64,000 nt of DNA from Paraburkholderia sacchari (GTDB lineage Bacteria > Pseudomonadota > Gammaproteobacteria > Burkholderiales > Burkholderiaceae), in contig NZ_JTDB02000001.1 in the NCBI RefSeq assembly GCF_000785435.2, forward strand, positions 1,268,499-1,332,498. Direction: 5' to 3'. Shown one piece after another: positions 35,108-44,409 of this stretch. Both the position numbers and the translations under genes were made by a program. The notes under the pieces are model-generated. The model was given only the letters and a program-made list of their open reading frames with translations, was not told the origin of the DNA and made no database searches. The stretch's first letter is position 1, and each line of letters begins with the position of its first letter.

Positions 35108-37912
35108 ATGCTGCACGAAACTGATTCAGGGCTCGAACCCGAGCCTGCCCCCAGCCAGCAAGACGCCAGTGCGGGCGGCCGTGCGCTGCCACGACGCAGC
35201 ACCGGCCGCGCCGTGGCGCGCGAGCGGCTCATCACCCAACTGGTGAATGCCCGGCGCAAACGCTGCATCGTCGCCCAAGGCCCGGCCGGATGCGGCAAGA
35301 CCACCCTGCTGCTGTCCTGGCGCGAATCCTTGCTGTCGCTGGGCTTCGACGTGGCGTGGCTCGCCTGCGGCAGCGCCGACAACGACCCCGCGACGCTGCT
35401 CGATCATCTCGCCGGCAGCCTGGCCGAGGTCGCGCCGGGCATCAGCCGCGAGGCGCTGATGCTGGGCGGCCGCGGCATCGATTCGGAGATGGTGGAGCGC
35501 ACCATCATTGCGCTCGCCACCGGCATCGCCGAACACGGGCGCGAACTGGTGCTCGTGCTCGACAACCTGGAACAGATCGCCGACGAGCAGATTCACGAAG
35601 CCCTGCAATGGCTGATTGATTACGCGCCCGCCAACCTCCATCTCGCGATCGTGTCGCGCAGCGCCGTGCCGCTGTCGCTCGGGCGCTTGCGCGACCAGGG
35701 GCTGGTGCTGGAGCTCGACATGCGCGAGCTGCGCTTCTCGGCGGCGGAGTCGGAACTGTTCCTGCGCACGCAGTTGGGCAGCATCGACGCGCGCGATGCG
35801 CGGCAGCTTCACGAAATCACCGACGGCTGGGTCGCCGGGCTGGAGCTCGTCGCCCTGCAGATGAAGCGCAAGAAGCTGGCCGTTTCCGAAATCCTGTCCC
35901 CCGACACGCATGCGCGCACCCGGCTTCACGATGCGCGAGCCTTCGCCGGCTACTTCGAGCGCGAGGTGCTCTCGCACCTGCAGCCGGACGCCGTCGATCT
36001 GCTGGAGCGGCTTGCCGTTTGCACGCAATTCTGCTCGAGCCTGTGCGTCGCGCTAGCCGGCAACGCGCTGCCGGCCGCGAGGGTGCCGGCGCTGCTGGCC
36101 AAGCTCGCGTCCGACAACCTGTTCACGACCACGGCCAAAGGCCACGATGCCGAAACCTGGCACCGCCTCAATCCGCTCTTTCGCGAAATCCTGCTGCGCC
36201 GCTTCCGCACCCGCAACGAGGCGCAGCAGCGCGAGGTGCATCTCGCCGCGTCTCGCTGGTTCGGCGCCCACGACCGGCCCGACGAATCGGTGCGGCATGC
36301 GCTGCTAGCCGGCGAGGCCGAAGCGGCCGCCGGCCTGGTCCTGAGCGTGGCGCGCTCGCTGCAGGCGCGCGGCGAACTGCGCAAGGTCATCGGGCTGATC
36401 CGCCTGCTCCCGCTCGACCAGGTGCGGCGCCACCCGGGCCTGCGGCTCTGGCTCGCGCACCTGCGGCTTTACACCCGCGAGTACGACGCGTGCGCGAGCG
36501 ACATCGCCGCGCTGAAGGCGGAGATTCCCGAAACCGATCGCTATTCGCGCTACCGGCTCACGCTGGCCGAAACCGCGCTGGCGATCCAGCTCGACGATAC
36601 AGACGCGGCCATGAGCATCCTGCCGCAGTTGCTGCATACGCCGCCCGATGCCGACGGCATCGCGAGCGGCGCGCGCAACAACGCGCTGTCGTGGCTCTAC
36701 ATGCACCGTGGCGATTACGAACGGGCCCGCCGCGTGCAACTCGACTCACCGCCGCCGATGGTCGACGGCATGGCCCTCATGGGCACTTCGTCTGGAATCC
36801 TTAATGGTCGCTGCCTGATCGGCTTCAGCTATGCGCTGGAAGGCAAGTACCTGCAAACCGAGCGCATTTGCCGCGAGACGCTGACCGAAGCCGATGCGCG
36901 CGGAACCGCCGCAGCCGAAGCGGCGTGCCTCGCGGCCGCCTTGCTCGGCGAGGTGCTCTATGAATTCAACGAACTCGACGCGGCGCGCAAGCTGCTGGAG
37001 TCGCGCATCGAAGTGCTCGAACGCGTGTCGATTCCCGATTCCGTGCTGCGCGTGACCACGGTGCTCTCGGCGGTGCACTGGCTGGCCGGACACCGGCTCG
37101 ACTCGTTCGCGTGGCTGCAGCGTCTGGAGGACTACGCGGCCCAGCACAACCTGTTCCGGCTGCGCGCCCATAGCCTGGCTGAGCAGATGCAGCGGCACCT
37201 GCAATGCGGCCAGTACGAGGCGGCCGATCAGGCGCTGACCCGCCTGAAGGAGGTCGTCGCCCGGGTGCTGCCGGGAGAGCACAGCCGGCTGGCCGAGGTG
37301 CGCATGGCCTTTGGCCGCGCCAGCGCGAACTGGCATATCGCGCACAGCGAATTCGACAAGGCCGCCGGCCAGCTCGAGATGCTGATCGAACTGGCCGATT
37401 CGCGCGGCTGGCAACGGCACGTGGCCTGCATCGAAATGCAGCTCGCCACGGTCGAGGCGCGCCGCGAGCGCACCGACGCCGCCCAGGCGCTGACGCTCTC
37501 GGCCCTGCGCCGGGGCCACCGTCTCGGGCTCGTGCGCAGCCTGCTGGACACCGATCCGGGCGCGCTCAAGCTGATCCATCAAAGCGTGGATGCCCACCCC
37601 GGCGATCCCGTGCTGACGTTCTATCTGAACCGGCTGCAAAGCGCCCAGCGCAGTGTGATGGCCGCCACGGCCGCCGCCTCGCCGCGCGCGGCCGCGCGCC
37701 AGGGCGAACTGATCGCCGAACCGCTGAGCGAACGCGAGGCAACCGTCGTCAGTCTGCTGGCGCAGGCGCTGCCGAACAAGAAAATCGCGCGCACACTGGG
37801 CCTTTCGCCGGAAACCGTCAAGTGGCACCTGCGGAACATCTACGGGAAGCTTGGGGTCTCGAGCCGCGACGAGGCCGTGGCGCGCATGCGCGATCTGGGC
37901 CTGATGCCCTGA
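35108..37912 (+). CDS. MalT-like large LuxR-family ATP-dependent activator (LAL/AlkS type)
   Basis: 934 residues. A NACHT/STAND-type NTPase region has Walker A GPAGCGKTT (58-66), with ELVLVLDNLEQIADE as Walker B. TPR-like helical repeats follow (about 400-840). A C-terminal LuxR HTH (about 870-930) contains LSEREATVVSLLAQALPNKKIA and SPETVKWHLRNIYGKL. Such proteins (MalT, AlkS) activate transcription when ATP and an inducer drive oligomerisation. GGAAGG upstream supports ATG 35108. It lies just before the acyl-CoA ligase operon and divergent from the HutC-type repressor. It is probably the activator of the branched acyl-CoA cluster and perhaps the alkyl-sulfate genes. Confidence 0.92.
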   Translation: MLHETDSGLEPEPAPSQQDASAGGRALPRRSTGRAVARERLITQLVNARRKRCIVAQGPAGCGKTTLLLSWRESLLSLGFDVAWLACGSADNDPATLLDHLAGSLAEVAPGISREALMLGGRGIDSEMVERTIIALATGIAEHGRELVLVLDNLEQIADEQIHEALQWLIDYAPANLHLAIVSRSAVPLSLGRLRDQGLVLELDMRELRFSAAESELFLRTQLGSIDARDARQLHEITDGWVAGLELVALQMKRKKLAVSEILSPDTHARTRLHDARAFAGYFEREVLSHLQPDAVDLLERLAVCTQFCSSLCVALAGNALPAARVPALLAKLASDNLFTTTAKGHDAETWHRLNPLFREILLRRFRTRNEAQQREVHLAASRWFGAHDRPDESVRHALLAGEAEAAAGLVLSVARSLQARGELRKVIGLIRLLPLDQVRRHPGLRLWLAHLRLYTREYDACASDIAALKAEIPETDRYSRYRLTLAETALAIQLDDTDAAMSILPQLLHTPPDADGIASGARNNALSWLYMHRGDYERARRVQLDSPPPMVDGMALMGTSSGILNGRCLIGFSYALEGKYLQTERICRETLTEADARGTAAAEAACLAAALLGEVLYEFNELDAARKLLESRIEVLERVSIPDSVLRVTTVLSAVHWLAGHRLDSFAWLQRLEDYAAQHNLFRLRAHSLAEQMQRHLQCGQYEAADQALTRLKEVVARVLPGEHSRLAEVRMAFGRASANWHIAHSEFDKAAGQLEMLIELADSRGWQRHVACIEMQLATVEARRERTDAAQALTLSALRRGHRLGLVRSLLDTDPGALKLIHQSVDAHPGDPVLTFYLNRLQSAQRSVMAATAAASPRAAARQGELIAEPLSEREATVVSLLAQALPNKKIARTLGLSPETVKWHLRNIYGKLGVSSRDEAVARMRDLGLMP

Positions 37913-38085
37913 TCACCGATTCCGGCACCCGCCACCCGCCCTGGGTGGGTTCCGCGCCCCTCGCAATCACTAATCTGACGCCATGGTGACGCGCCATGCC
38001 GGACCCGGCGCCGACCGCCTCAAATGAACAACCGGCCGGCGGCGCCTTGCGCCCGCCGCCGCGAAAAATCCAAGGAGACAGGCGA

Positions 38086-39972
38086 ATGAACATGGCAGCC
38101 GAACCCGACCTCGCAGCCGCGCCCTGGCGCACTGCGCGGTTCCCGGAGCGCCAGATACAGGTCGAGCACCGCGCGGACGGCACGCTAATCCTGCGCACGG
38201 CCAGCAAACCGGCCGCGCTGCCGCACCTGAGCTTTGCCGGCTTCATTCCCCATTGGGCCGCCCAGCGCGGCGACACGCCCGCGCTCAGCGAACGCGACGC
38301 GCACGGCGCGTGGCGTTCGATCGACTGGCGCACGCTGTGGCAGCAGGTGCAGTCCGTGGCGGCCGGGCTGCTCGAACTGGGGCTCGGCCAGCAGCGCCCG
38401 GTCATGCTGCTGTCCGGCAATTCGATCGAGCAAGCCGTGCTGCTGCTCGCCGCAGAATACGTGGGCATTCCCACGGCGCCCGTCTCGCCCGCCTACGCAA
38501 CGCTTAGCAAGGACTTTGCGCGCTTGAAGGGCGTGGCCGAACTGGTGCCGCCCGGCGCGATTTTCGTGCAGGCCACACCCGCGCTGACTCGCGCGCTGGA
38601 GGCGCTGAGCCATTACAACGCGACGGTGATCGCCGTCGCCTCGCAGGAACCCGGGCAACTGAGCTGGCAACAGCTCGCCGCCACGCCGCTCACCGAAGCC
38701 CGCCTCGCGGCCGTGGCGCGCGCGCATGCCGCCCTGCGCCGCGACGACACCGCGCGCGTGCTCTTCACCTCGGGTTCCACGGGCGTACCCAAGGGCGTCG
38801 CGCTCACCTACCGCAATTTCCATGCGGTGGCGTCGTACTACGCGGACAACCTCGGCTGGCTCAACGACGCGCAGCCCGTGTTTCTCGACTGGCTGCCATG
38901 GCACCACGGCCTGGGCGGCGTGCTGAACCTCGGCCGCTCGATCCAGTTCGGCGCGCAGCATTACATCGATGACGGCCGCCCGCTGCCAGGCATGATCGAG
39001 CGCACCGTGCGCAATCTGCGCGAAGTGTCCCCCACCATCTTCACGAGCGTGCCGTCCGCCTGGGCCGTGCTGGCCAACGAACTGGAGCGCGATCCCGCGC
39101 TGGCCCGCAGCCTGTTCGCGAACGCGCGCTGCTTCGGCTACGGCGGCGCGAGTCTGCCGGTCGACGTCTGGCAGCGCATCGAGCGCGTGGCGGTGCAGAC
39201 CGTGGGCGAGCGCATCATGTTCTGCTCGGGTCTGGCCTCGACTGAAACAACCGGCATGGGCACCTATTGCAGCTGGCCCACCGAATCGCCCGGCAACATC
39301 GGCACGCCGGTCCCCGGCGTCGAAGTCAAGCTCTGCCGGCTCGAAGGCGGCGACGGGCGCTACGAGTTCCGCATGCGCGGCGACCACATCTTCGGCGGCT
39401 ATATCGCCCAGCCCGAACTCACCGCCGCCGCATTCGACGACGAAGGCTTCTTTCGCCTCGGCGATGCCGTGCGCCTCGTCGCTCCCCCCGATCCGGCCGC
39501 CGGCATGGTGTTCGCCGGCCGCGTGGCCGAAGACTTCAAGCTCGCCAATGGCACCTGGGTGCGCACCGGCGCCGTGCGCCTCGCGCTGCTCGAACAGTGC
39601 GCGCCGCTGCTGAGCGACGCGGTGATCTGCGGCCACGATCACGACTACCTCGCGGCGCTCGCGTGGCCCAACGCCGCCGCGTGCAAGCGCGTCTTGCCTG
39701 AGCTCGACGGGCTCGACATGGCGGCGCTCGCGAAGCATCCGGCACTGGTCGCGGAGCTCCAGCGCCGGCTCGCCGGCAGCGGCAGCGGCGCCCATGCGGC
39801 CAGCCTGCGCGTGCAACGACTGATGCTCATGGAAGAGCCGCCTTCGATGGACGCCGGCGAGATCGCCGACAAGGGCTACGTCAACCAGGCGCTCACCCGC
39901 GCCCGGCGCGCCCACCTGGTCGCGGCGCTGTTCGAGAACACGCCCGCGGACCACGTCGCCCGCGCGCACTGA
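38086..39972 (+). CDS. Acyl-CoA synthetase, feruloyl-CoA synthetase-like (AMP-binding)
   Basis: A 628-residue adenylate-forming ligase. The phosphate-binding loop FTSGSTGVPKGVAL lies near 226-240, with LDWLPWHHGLGG, SSTETTGMG-type motif (LASTETTGMGTY), and a C-terminal Lys in EIADKGYVNQ. AAGGAGA sets ATG 38086. It most resembles the Fcs group (about 620 aa) activating hydroxycinnamates or related acids to CoA esters. However, no vanillin-forming hydratase/lyase (Ech) is nearby, and downstream genes suit beta-oxidation of a branched chain. It is first gene of a six-gene operon. Confidence 0.88.
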   Translation: MNMAAEPDLAAAPWRTARFPERQIQVEHRADGTLILRTASKPAALPHLSFAGFIPHWAAQRGDTPALSERDAHGAWRSIDWRTLWQQVQSVAAGLLELGLGQQRPVMLLSGNSIEQAVLLLAAEYVGIPTAPVSPAYATLSKDFARLKGVAELVPPGAIFVQATPALTRALEALSHYNATVIAVASQEPGQLSWQQLAATPLTEARLAAVARAHAALRRDDTARVLFTSGSTGVPKGVALTYRNFHAVASYYADNLGWLNDAQPVFLDWLPWHHGLGGVLNLGRSIQFGAQHYIDDGRPLPGMIERTVRNLREVSPTIFTSVPSAWAVLANELERDPALARSLFANARCFGYGGASLPVDVWQRIERVAVQTVGERIMFCSGLASTETTGMGTYCSWPTESPGNIGTPVPGVEVKLCRLEGGDGRYEFRMRGDHIFGGYIAQPELTAAAFDDEGFFRLGDAVRLVAPPDPAAGMVFAGRVAEDFKLANGTWVRTGAVRLALLEQCAPLLSDAVICGHDHDYLAALAWPNAAACKRVLPELDGLDMAALAKHPALVAELQRRLAGSGSGAHAASLRVQRLMLMEEPPSMDAGEIADKGYVNQALTRARRAHLVAALFENTPADHVARAH

Positions 39973-40024
39973 TCGCTTCGTAAAAAACAACCGGGACAAC
40001 CCACACCGATTCAGGATGATCGAC

Positions 40025-41164
40025 ATGAATATCCAGCGAACCGTATTTCGTGAGGACCACGAAATGCTCCGTACCACGGTGCGGCGCTTCATCGAACGCG
40101 AATGCCTGCCGAAGCAGGCCGAGTGGGACCGCGCCGGCCTGGTCGACCGCGAAACCTGGCTCAAGGCGGGCCGCGAAGGATTGCTGTGCGTCACCATTCC
40201 CGCCGAGTACGGCGGCGGCGGCGGCGACTTCGGCCACGCGGCCGTGCTCAACGAGGAAATCACCGCCACCGGCGTGAGCGGGCTCGGCTTCGGCGTGCAC
40301 TCGGACATTGTCGCCCCCTATATCCTGCGCATCGGCTCGGAAGAGCAGAAACAACGCTGGCTGCCGAAAATCTGCCGCGGCGAGCAGATTCTCGCCATCG
40401 CGATGACGGAGCCCGGTATGGGCAGCGACCTGAAGGCCGCGCGCACCACGGCCATCCGTGACGGCGACGAATACGTGATCAACGGCAGCAAGACCTTCAT
40501 CACCAATGGCCTGAACGCCGATCTCGTGGTGGTGGTCTGCAAGACCGATCCGGCCGCCGGCGCGCGCGGCGTGAGCCTGATCGTGGTCGAAACCGATCGT
40601 CCGGGATTCCGGCGCGGGCGCAAGCTCGAAAAGCTGGGACAGCACGCCCAGGATACCTCGGAGCTGTTCTTCGACGACGTGCGCGTGCCAGTCGGCAACC
40701 TGCTCGGCGAAGAAGGCAAGGGCTTCGCCTACCTGATGCAGGAACTGCCGCAAGAGCGCCTTTCGATTGCCGTGGCCGCCGCCGCGCGCCTCGAAAGCTG
40801 CCTCGAACATACGATCAACTACGTGAAGGATCGCCGCGCGTTCAACCAGACCGTGTGGGATTTCCAGAACACGAAATTCAAGCTCGCCGATATCAAGGCG
40901 CAGGCCGTGGCCGCGCGCCTGCTGGTCGATCACTACCTCGGCGAGCACATGCGCCGGCGTCTCACCGTGGAAGAAGCCGCCGTCGCCAAGCTGTTCGCCA
41001 CCGAGGCGCTCGGCAAGGCGCTCGACGAGATGGTCCAGTTGCACGGCGGCTACGGCTACATGCTCGAGTATCCGGTCGCCCGCGCATTCGTCGACGCACG
41101 TGTGACGCGCATTTACGGCGGCACCAGCGAGGTCATGCGCGAACTCATTGCGCGCAGCCTTTGA
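40025..41164 (+). CDS. Acyl-CoA dehydrogenase (operon 1)
   Basis: A 379-residue flavoprotein with MTEPGMGSDLKAARTTA (FAD/substrate loop), an FITNGLNAD strand and a C-terminal GGYGYMLEYPVARAFVDARVTRIYGGTSE. The residue equivalent to the MCAD catalytic Glu is Gly (IYGGTSE), so the base must lie elsewhere, as in isovaleryl-CoA-type enzymes. It introduces a 2,3-double bond in an acyl-CoA. ATG 40025 has AGGA at good spacing; an ATG at 40016 is possible. Confidence 0.9.
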   Translation: MNIQRTVFREDHEMLRTTVRRFIERECLPKQAEWDRAGLVDRETWLKAGREGLLCVTIPAEYGGGGGDFGHAAVLNEEITATGVSGLGFGVHSDIVAPYILRIGSEEQKQRWLPKICRGEQILAIAMTEPGMGSDLKAARTTAIRDGDEYVINGSKTFITNGLNADLVVVVCKTDPAAGARGVSLIVVETDRPGFRRGRKLEKLGQHAQDTSELFFDDVRVPVGNLLGEEGKGFAYLMQELPQERLSIAVAAAARLESCLEHTINYVKDRRAFNQTVWDFQNTKFKLADIKAQAVAARLLVDHYLGEHMRRRLTVEEAAVAKLFATEALGKALDEMVQLHGGYGYMLEYPVARAFVDARVTRIYGGTSEVMRELIARSL

Positions 41165-41220
41165 GTCCCGATTCATCATCGATCAACCCTCGATCCAGTT
41201 CACCCGAAGGAGCTTCCCCC

Positions 41221-42408
41221 ATGAGCCGTAATGTCTATGTCGCCGGTGTCGGCATGATCCCCTTCAAGAAGCCCGGTACGAGCGAAACGTACGACATGAT
41301 GGGCGCCATCGCGGCACGCGACGCGCTCGCCGACGCGGGTATCGAATACAGCGACGTGCAGCAGGCCTATGCCGGTTACGTGTACGGCGATTCGACCAGC
41401 GGCCAGAAGGCGCTCTATCACGTCGGCCTGTCGGGCATTCCCATCATCAACGTCAACAACAACTGCTCGACGGGTTCCTCCGCGTTGTTCCTCGCGCGCC
41501 AGGCCGTGCAAAGCGGCGCGGTGGACTGCGCGATCGCCGTGGGCTTCGAATTCATGCAGCCGGGTCCGCTGGTCGGCCACTGGAACGACCGCGAGCGCGC
41601 ACTCGAACGCGCGCTCAAGCTGACCGACGAACTCGTCGATCGTCACGATCTGCCGAGCGCCATCCGCCAATTCGCCGGCGCTGGCCGCGCGCATATGCAG
41701 AAGTACGGCACCAAGCTGGAGACGTTCGCGAAGATTCGCGCCAAAGCCAGCCAGCACGCCGCGCGCAATCCGCTCGCGGTGTTCCGCAACATCGTGACGC
41801 CCGAGGACGTGCTGGCCGCGCCGGTGCTGTGGGAAGGCGTGCTCACGCGCCTGATGGCCTGCCCGCCCACCTGCGGCGGTGCGGCGGCCATCGTGGTATC
41901 GGAAGAATTCGCGAAAAAGCGCGGCCTGCGCATGGACGTGAAGATCGCGGCGCAAACCATCACCACCGACCTGCCGAGCACCTTCGACACGCGCGACATG
42001 ATCCGCGTGGTGGGCTTCGACATGTCGCGCCTCGCAGCCAATCAGGTGTACGAACAAGCTGGCGTCGGCCCGCAGGACATCGACGTGATCGAACTGCACG
42101 ACTGCTTCGCCCAGAACGAATTGCTCACCTATGAAGCGCTGGGCCTGTGCGCCGAAGGCGAAGGCGAAAAGCTCGTCAACGACGGCGACAACACCTATGG
42201 CGGCAAGTGGGTCACGAATCCCTCGGGCGGCCTGCTCTCGAAGGGCCATCCGCTTGGCGCGACCGGTCTCGCGCAGTGCTACGAGCTCACCCACCAACTG
42301 CGCGGCACGGCCGACCAGCGCCAGGTGGAAGGCGCGAAGCTGGCCCTCGCACACAACATCGGACTCGGTGGCGCGTGCGTCGCCACGATCTACGAAAAGA
42401 CCGCCTGA
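41221..42408 (+). CDS. SCP-x-type thiolase / lipid-transfer thiolase
   Basis: A 395-residue thiolase-fold protein. It has an active Cys in NNNCSTGSSAL, the SCP-x/Ltp-type HDCF in ELHDCFAQNELL, and GGLLSKGHPLGATG near the C-terminus. SCP-x thiolases cleave 3-keto acyl-CoAs with a 2-methyl branch. Ltp2-type homologues act as retro-aldolases in steroid side-chain removal. It is followed by two half-size hydratase subunits, an arrangement recalling ChsH1-ChsH2-Ltp2 of actinobacteria. The reaction type here (thiolysis or aldol cleavage) is open. Confidence 0.88.
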   Translation: MSRNVYVAGVGMIPFKKPGTSETYDMMGAIAARDALADAGIEYSDVQQAYAGYVYGDSTSGQKALYHVGLSGIPIINVNNNCSTGSSALFLARQAVQSGAVDCAIAVGFEFMQPGPLVGHWNDRERALERALKLTDELVDRHDLPSAIRQFAGAGRAHMQKYGTKLETFAKIRAKASQHAARNPLAVFRNIVTPEDVLAAPVLWEGVLTRLMACPPTCGGAAAIVVSEEFAKKRGLRMDVKIAAQTITTDLPSTFDTRDMIRVVGFDMSRLAANQVYEQAGVGPQDIDVIELHDCFAQNELLTYEALGLCAEGEGEKLVNDGDNTYGGKWVTNPSGGLLSKGHPLGATGLAQCYELTHQLRGTADQRQVEGAKLALAHNIGLGGACVATIYEKTA

Positions 42409-42461
42409 ATGAAAGCGCGCGTCAACCCGCCGACGCCGCACACAGGCAAGGAGCGAACCTC

Positions 42462-42902
42462 ATGATCGACAAGCAGCACATCGGCAAGACCATCCCGGCT
42501 TACCGCGCCGTGGCCGAAGCCGGCCAGTTGCGCTTCTTCGCAAAGGCGACCGGCGAAACCAACCCGGTCTACTTCGACGAAGCCGCGGCCCGCGACGCGG
42601 GGCACCCGTCGCTGCCCCTGCCGCCCACGTTCCTGTTCTCGCTGGAATTCCAGCAGCCGGACACGGGCTGGCGCCAGGAGTTGGGCATCGAACTCGCGCG
42701 CATTCTGCACGGCGAGCAATCGTTCACCTATCACCGCCTTGCCTACGCAGGAGACGTGCTGTGCTTCGAATCGCGCATCGCCGACATCTACGACAAGAAA
42801 GGCGGCGCGCTGCAGTTCGTCGTGCGCGAAACGCGCGTGACGAACCAGCGCGGCGAGCACGTCGCCGACCTGCGCGGCGTGCTGGTGCAACGCAACGGCT
42901 GA
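42462..42902 (+). CDS. FAS1-dehydratase/MaoC-like subunit, non-catalytic half
   Basis: A 146-residue hot-dog protein (FAS1_DH region: ATGETNPVYFDEAAAR, PLPPTFLFSLEF, HGEQSFTYHRL). AAGGAGCG sets ATG 42462. It lacks the Asp-His dyad of the next gene's product, so it likely pairs with that product as the non-catalytic half of a two-subunit enoyl-CoA hydratase. It is 53 bp after the thiolase and 14 bp before the catalytic half. Confidence 0.85.
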   Translation: MIDKQHIGKTIPAYRAVAEAGQLRFFAKATGETNPVYFDEAAARDAGHPSLPLPPTFLFSLEFQQPDTGWRQELGIELARILHGEQSFTYHRLAYAGDVLCFESRIADIYDKKGGALQFVVRETRVTNQRGEHVADLRGVLVQRNG

Positions 42903-42916
42903 ACCGGAGAGACGTC

Positions 42917-43333
42917 ATGACCCAGCTGAACTACGACACGGTGCAGGTTGGCGACACGCTGCCGCCGCTTGCGCTGCCGCCGGTGAACCGCACCACGCTC
43001 GCGCTGTTTGCCGGCGCATCGGGCGACCACAACCCCGTGCACATCGACATCGACTTCGCGCGCCGCGCGGGCATGCCCGATGTGTTCGCGCACGGCATGC
43101 TTTCGATGGCCTGGCTCGGCCGCCTGCTCACGCAGTGGGTCGACCAGCGCCAGTTGCGCCAGTTCGGCGTGCGCTTTGTCGGCATCACGCATCTCGGCCA
43201 CCAGATCACCTGCACTGGGCGCGTGGTCGAGAAGTTCGAAGCGGATGGCGAGAAGCGCGTGCGACTCGAAATCCAGACCGCCAACCAGTATGGCGAACCG
43301 CGCGTCGTGGGCGACGCCGTGGTCGCGCTTTAA
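42917..43333 (+). CDS. MaoC-like dehydratase/hydratase, catalytic half
   Basis: A 138-residue hot-dog protein with the MaoC hydratase-2 motif: SGDHNPVHIDIDFARRAGMPDVFAHGML (catalytic Asp and His within). It should hydrate a 2-enoyl-CoA, with the preceding protein as partner. GGAGAGAC precedes ATG 42917. Short intergenic gaps place it in the same operon. Confidence 0.88.
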   Translation: MTQLNYDTVQVGDTLPPLALPPVNRTTLALFAGASGDHNPVHIDIDFARRAGMPDVFAHGMLSMAWLGRLLTQWVDQRQLRQFGVRFVGITHLGHQITCTGRVVEKFEADGEKRVRLEIQTANQYGEPRVVGDAVVAL

Positions 43334-43358
43334 CCCTCATTACCAGGAGACATGCAAC

Positions 43359-44180
43359 ATGGGCAAACTCGACGGCAAAGTGGCGCTCGTCACCGGCTCG
43401 GGCCGCGGCATCGGCCGGGCCATCGCTGAAAAACTCGCAAGCGAAGGCGCGCGCCTCGTCATCAACGATCTCGACGCCGAACCGGCGCAGGAAACGGTCG
43501 AAGCACTGAAGGCCAACGGCGCGCAAGCCGTGGCCTGCGTGGGCAACGTGGCGGCGCCCGACTTCGGCGATCGTTTCGTCAGCACTGCGATGAATGCGTT
43601 TCAGGGCATCGACATCATCGTCAACAACGCGGGCTTCACGTGGGACGACGTGATCCAGAAGATGAGCGACGAGCAGTGGTACGCCGTGCTCGACTGTCAT
43701 ATGACGGCGCCGTTCCGCATCCTGCGGGCCGCGTATCCGCACATCAAGGCGCTGCACGCCGCCGACAAGGAAGCGGGCCGCGAGGTGTACCGCAAGATCG
43801 TGAACATCTCGTCGACGTCGGCGCTCAACGGTAACGCGGGCCAGATGAACTACTCGTCCGCGAAGGCCGGCGTGATCGGCATGACGCGCGCGCTCGCGCG
43901 CGAATGGGGGCGCTTCAACGTCAACGTCAACGCCGTGGCGTTCGGCCTGATCCATACGCGCATGACGGTCAGCACCGAACAGGCGCAGACCGTCAAGATC
44001 GACGGCCGCGACATTCGCGTGGGCCTGAACGCGGAAATGCTGAAGACGCACGCACAGCGCAACCCGCTCGGCCGTGGCGGCACGCCCGAGGAAGCCGCGG
44101 GCGGCGTGTATCTGTTCTGCTCGCCCGAATCGAACTACATCACGGGCCAGACGATCGCCGTTGCGGGCAACCTGCAGTAA
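43359..44180 (+). CDS. SDR-family 3-hydroxyacyl-CoA-type dehydrogenase
   Basis: A 273-residue short-chain dehydrogenase with TGSGRGIGRAIAE (NAD(P) loop), NNAGFTW, Ser in NISSTSALNG and the YSSAK catalytic pair. It is longer than FabG, with an insertion around residues 118-140 (AADKEAGREVY). It is the last gene of the operon and likely oxidises the 3-hydroxyacyl-CoA formed by the MaoC pair. Confidence 0.9.
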   Translation: MGKLDGKVALVTGSGRGIGRAIAEKLASEGARLVINDLDAEPAQETVEALKANGAQAVACVGNVAAPDFGDRFVSTAMNAFQGIDIIVNNAGFTWDDVIQKMSDEQWYAVLDCHMTAPFRILRAAYPHIKALHAADKEAGREVYRKIVNISSTSALNGNAGQMNYSSAKAGVIGMTRALAREWGRFNVNVNAVAFGLIHTRMTVSTEQAQTVKIDGRDIRVGLNAEMLKTHAQRNPLGRGGTPEEAAGGVYLFCSPESNYITGQTIAVAGNLQ

Positions 44181-44216
44181 ACGCAAACCGTGGATTGATC
44201 TCCAGTTTCAGGATTG

Positions 44217-44246
44217 CCGGCTGACGCAAGTCAGCCGGTTTTTTTT
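44217..44246 (+). terminator. Rho-independent terminator of acyl-CoA operon 1
   Basis: CCGGCTGAC-GCAA-GTCAGCCGG followed by eight T residues: a textbook intrinsic terminator 37 bp after the SDR stop. Confidence 0.93.
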
Positions 44247-44278
44247 CGTCCGGGCACATCGAGTCGAAGCGAGGGCCG

Positions 44279-44320
44279 AAAAAAACGGCGGGCACATGGC
44301 GTGTTCGCCTCATGCCCGCC
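44279..44320 (-). terminator. Rho-independent terminator of the racemase gene
   Basis: Read on the minus strand, GGCGGGCA and TGCCCGCC flank a GGCG/CGCC inner pairing and are followed by G and seven T residues. It ends transcription of the racemase about 90 bp after its stop. Confidence 0.88.
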
Positions 44321-44409
44321 TCGATGCTCTCAGGTTCCACTACTGGCGCAGCTTCCAGGCTACACGAGCATCACGACCGCAATCGATCCACTCGCGTGCC
44401 CGTTCTGTC

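Noticed and set aside
38086-39972. Ferulate degradation operon
   Set aside because: The ligase resembles Fcs, but there is no enoyl-CoA hydratase/aldolase or vanillin dehydrogenase and the downstream genes are beta-oxidation types.
38185-40308. Long minus-strand frame (707 codons)
   Set aside because: Antisense to the acyl-CoA ligase and acyl-CoA dehydrogenase, with no recognisable domain.
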